Part shown: piece by piece, positions 63,309-64,000 of the stretch
How the letters are laid out: each line of letters starts with the position of its first letter
Position numbering within the stretch: position 1 is the stretch's first letter
From: an uncultured Flavobacteriales bacterium
GTDB lineage: Bacteria; Bacteroidota; Bacteroidia; Flavobacteriales_D; Sanyastnellaceae
Direction: 5' to 3'
Assembly (NCBI GenBank): GCA_938084585.1
Contig: CALKFF010000011.1
Span: 27,027 to 91,026 of the forward strand
Length of the DNA: 64,000 nt
Notes under the pieces: generated by a model
Databases searched by the model: none
The model's input: the letters and a program-made list of their open reading frames with translations, nothing else
Told to the model about the DNA's origin: nothing
Position numbers and translations under genes: made by a program

Positions 63309-63335
63309 AAAAAAAAAGGGGCCCCGAAGGGCCCC
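63309..63335 (-). terminator. Terminator of the rRNA operon
   Basis: On the minus strand GGGGCCC, short loop, GGGCCCC followed by nine Ts, immediately after the 5S rRNA. Confidence 0.92.
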
Positions 63336-63336
63336 A

Positions 63337-63444
<108 letters not shown>

Positions 63445-63516
63445 ACGTTCATGTAGGCAATAACCAATGCGCTCATTGGAATCACCCACAAATGGGGTGA
63501 CATACTGGTAGAAGAT

Positions 63517-64000
<484 letters not shown>

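Overview
The window is about 60% GC, gene-dense and almost completely coding. It looks like a chromosomal segment of a high-GC member of the Bacteroidota, most likely an aquatic Flavobacteriales-type bacterium. The evidence is: promoters of the TAnnTTTG (-7) type and few Shine-Dalgarno sites; type IX secretion (T9SS)-like C-termini; a CarboxypepD_reg-like/TonB-dependent receptor; an E1 alpha-beta fusion; the tgt-LptF/G pair; a Lacal_2735-type small protein; and GCTD...DDGSC repeat proteins. This assignment is inference from gene content; I could not run a phylogeny.

Layout. 1-14.5 kb: the 3' end of a NamZ-type muramidase gene, a lipoprotein, PdeM-like phosphoesterase, AcnB aconitase, an orphan MacB-type permease, a GNAT enzyme, monomeric isocitrate dehydrogenase, a TlpA-like thioredoxin lipoprotein, the ppk1-ppx polyphosphate pair and a 2-Cys peroxiredoxin. 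14.8-22.3 kb: a tightly packed nine-gene minus-strand operon holding three different photolyase/cryptochrome family proteins (CRY-DASH, an FeS-type photolyase and a divergent third member), together with a DUF2256 zinc-ribbon-like peptide, an alpha/beta hydrolase, a flavin reductase-like protein, an SDR lacking the usual Tyr, a 57-aa leading gene and a 131-aa unknown at the end. This is the most striking region. 22.3-38 kb: valS, a DUF1573 protein, a very large secreted pseudo-esterase, a TonB receptor, an S4 protein, the fused E1 of a 2-oxoacid dehydrogenase, psuG-obgE-adk, and lpdA. 38-47.5 kb: accessory and envelope genes (DUF5715, a noncanonical Nramp-like transporter, a tyrosine-phosphatase-like lipoprotein, a heme-motif secreted protein), xseA-xseB, and a vanadium-haloperoxidase-like secreted protein. 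47.5-63.3 kb: initiator tRNA, era-ispE, a copper monooxygenase-like secreted protein, an LptF/G permease with tgt, DUF554-muramidase-WYL, a SiaB-like kinase, dnaB, a NrtR-like regulator, metK and der. 63.3-64 kb: the 3' end of an rRNA operon (5S and partial 23S, minus strand).

Two themes run through the window. First, more than a dozen genes carry a TAnnTT(T/C)G-like box only 3-7 nt upstream of the start codon. This places the predicted transcript start at or next to the start codon and suggests many leaderless mRNAs; it also helped fix several starts. Second, several proteins keep a family fold but lack its signature catalytic residues (SDR, secreted esterase, cryptochrome, Nramp-like and Nudix proteins). 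No intergenic stretch exceeds about 300 bases, and I saw no CRISPR array, insertion sequence, prophage or attachment site.
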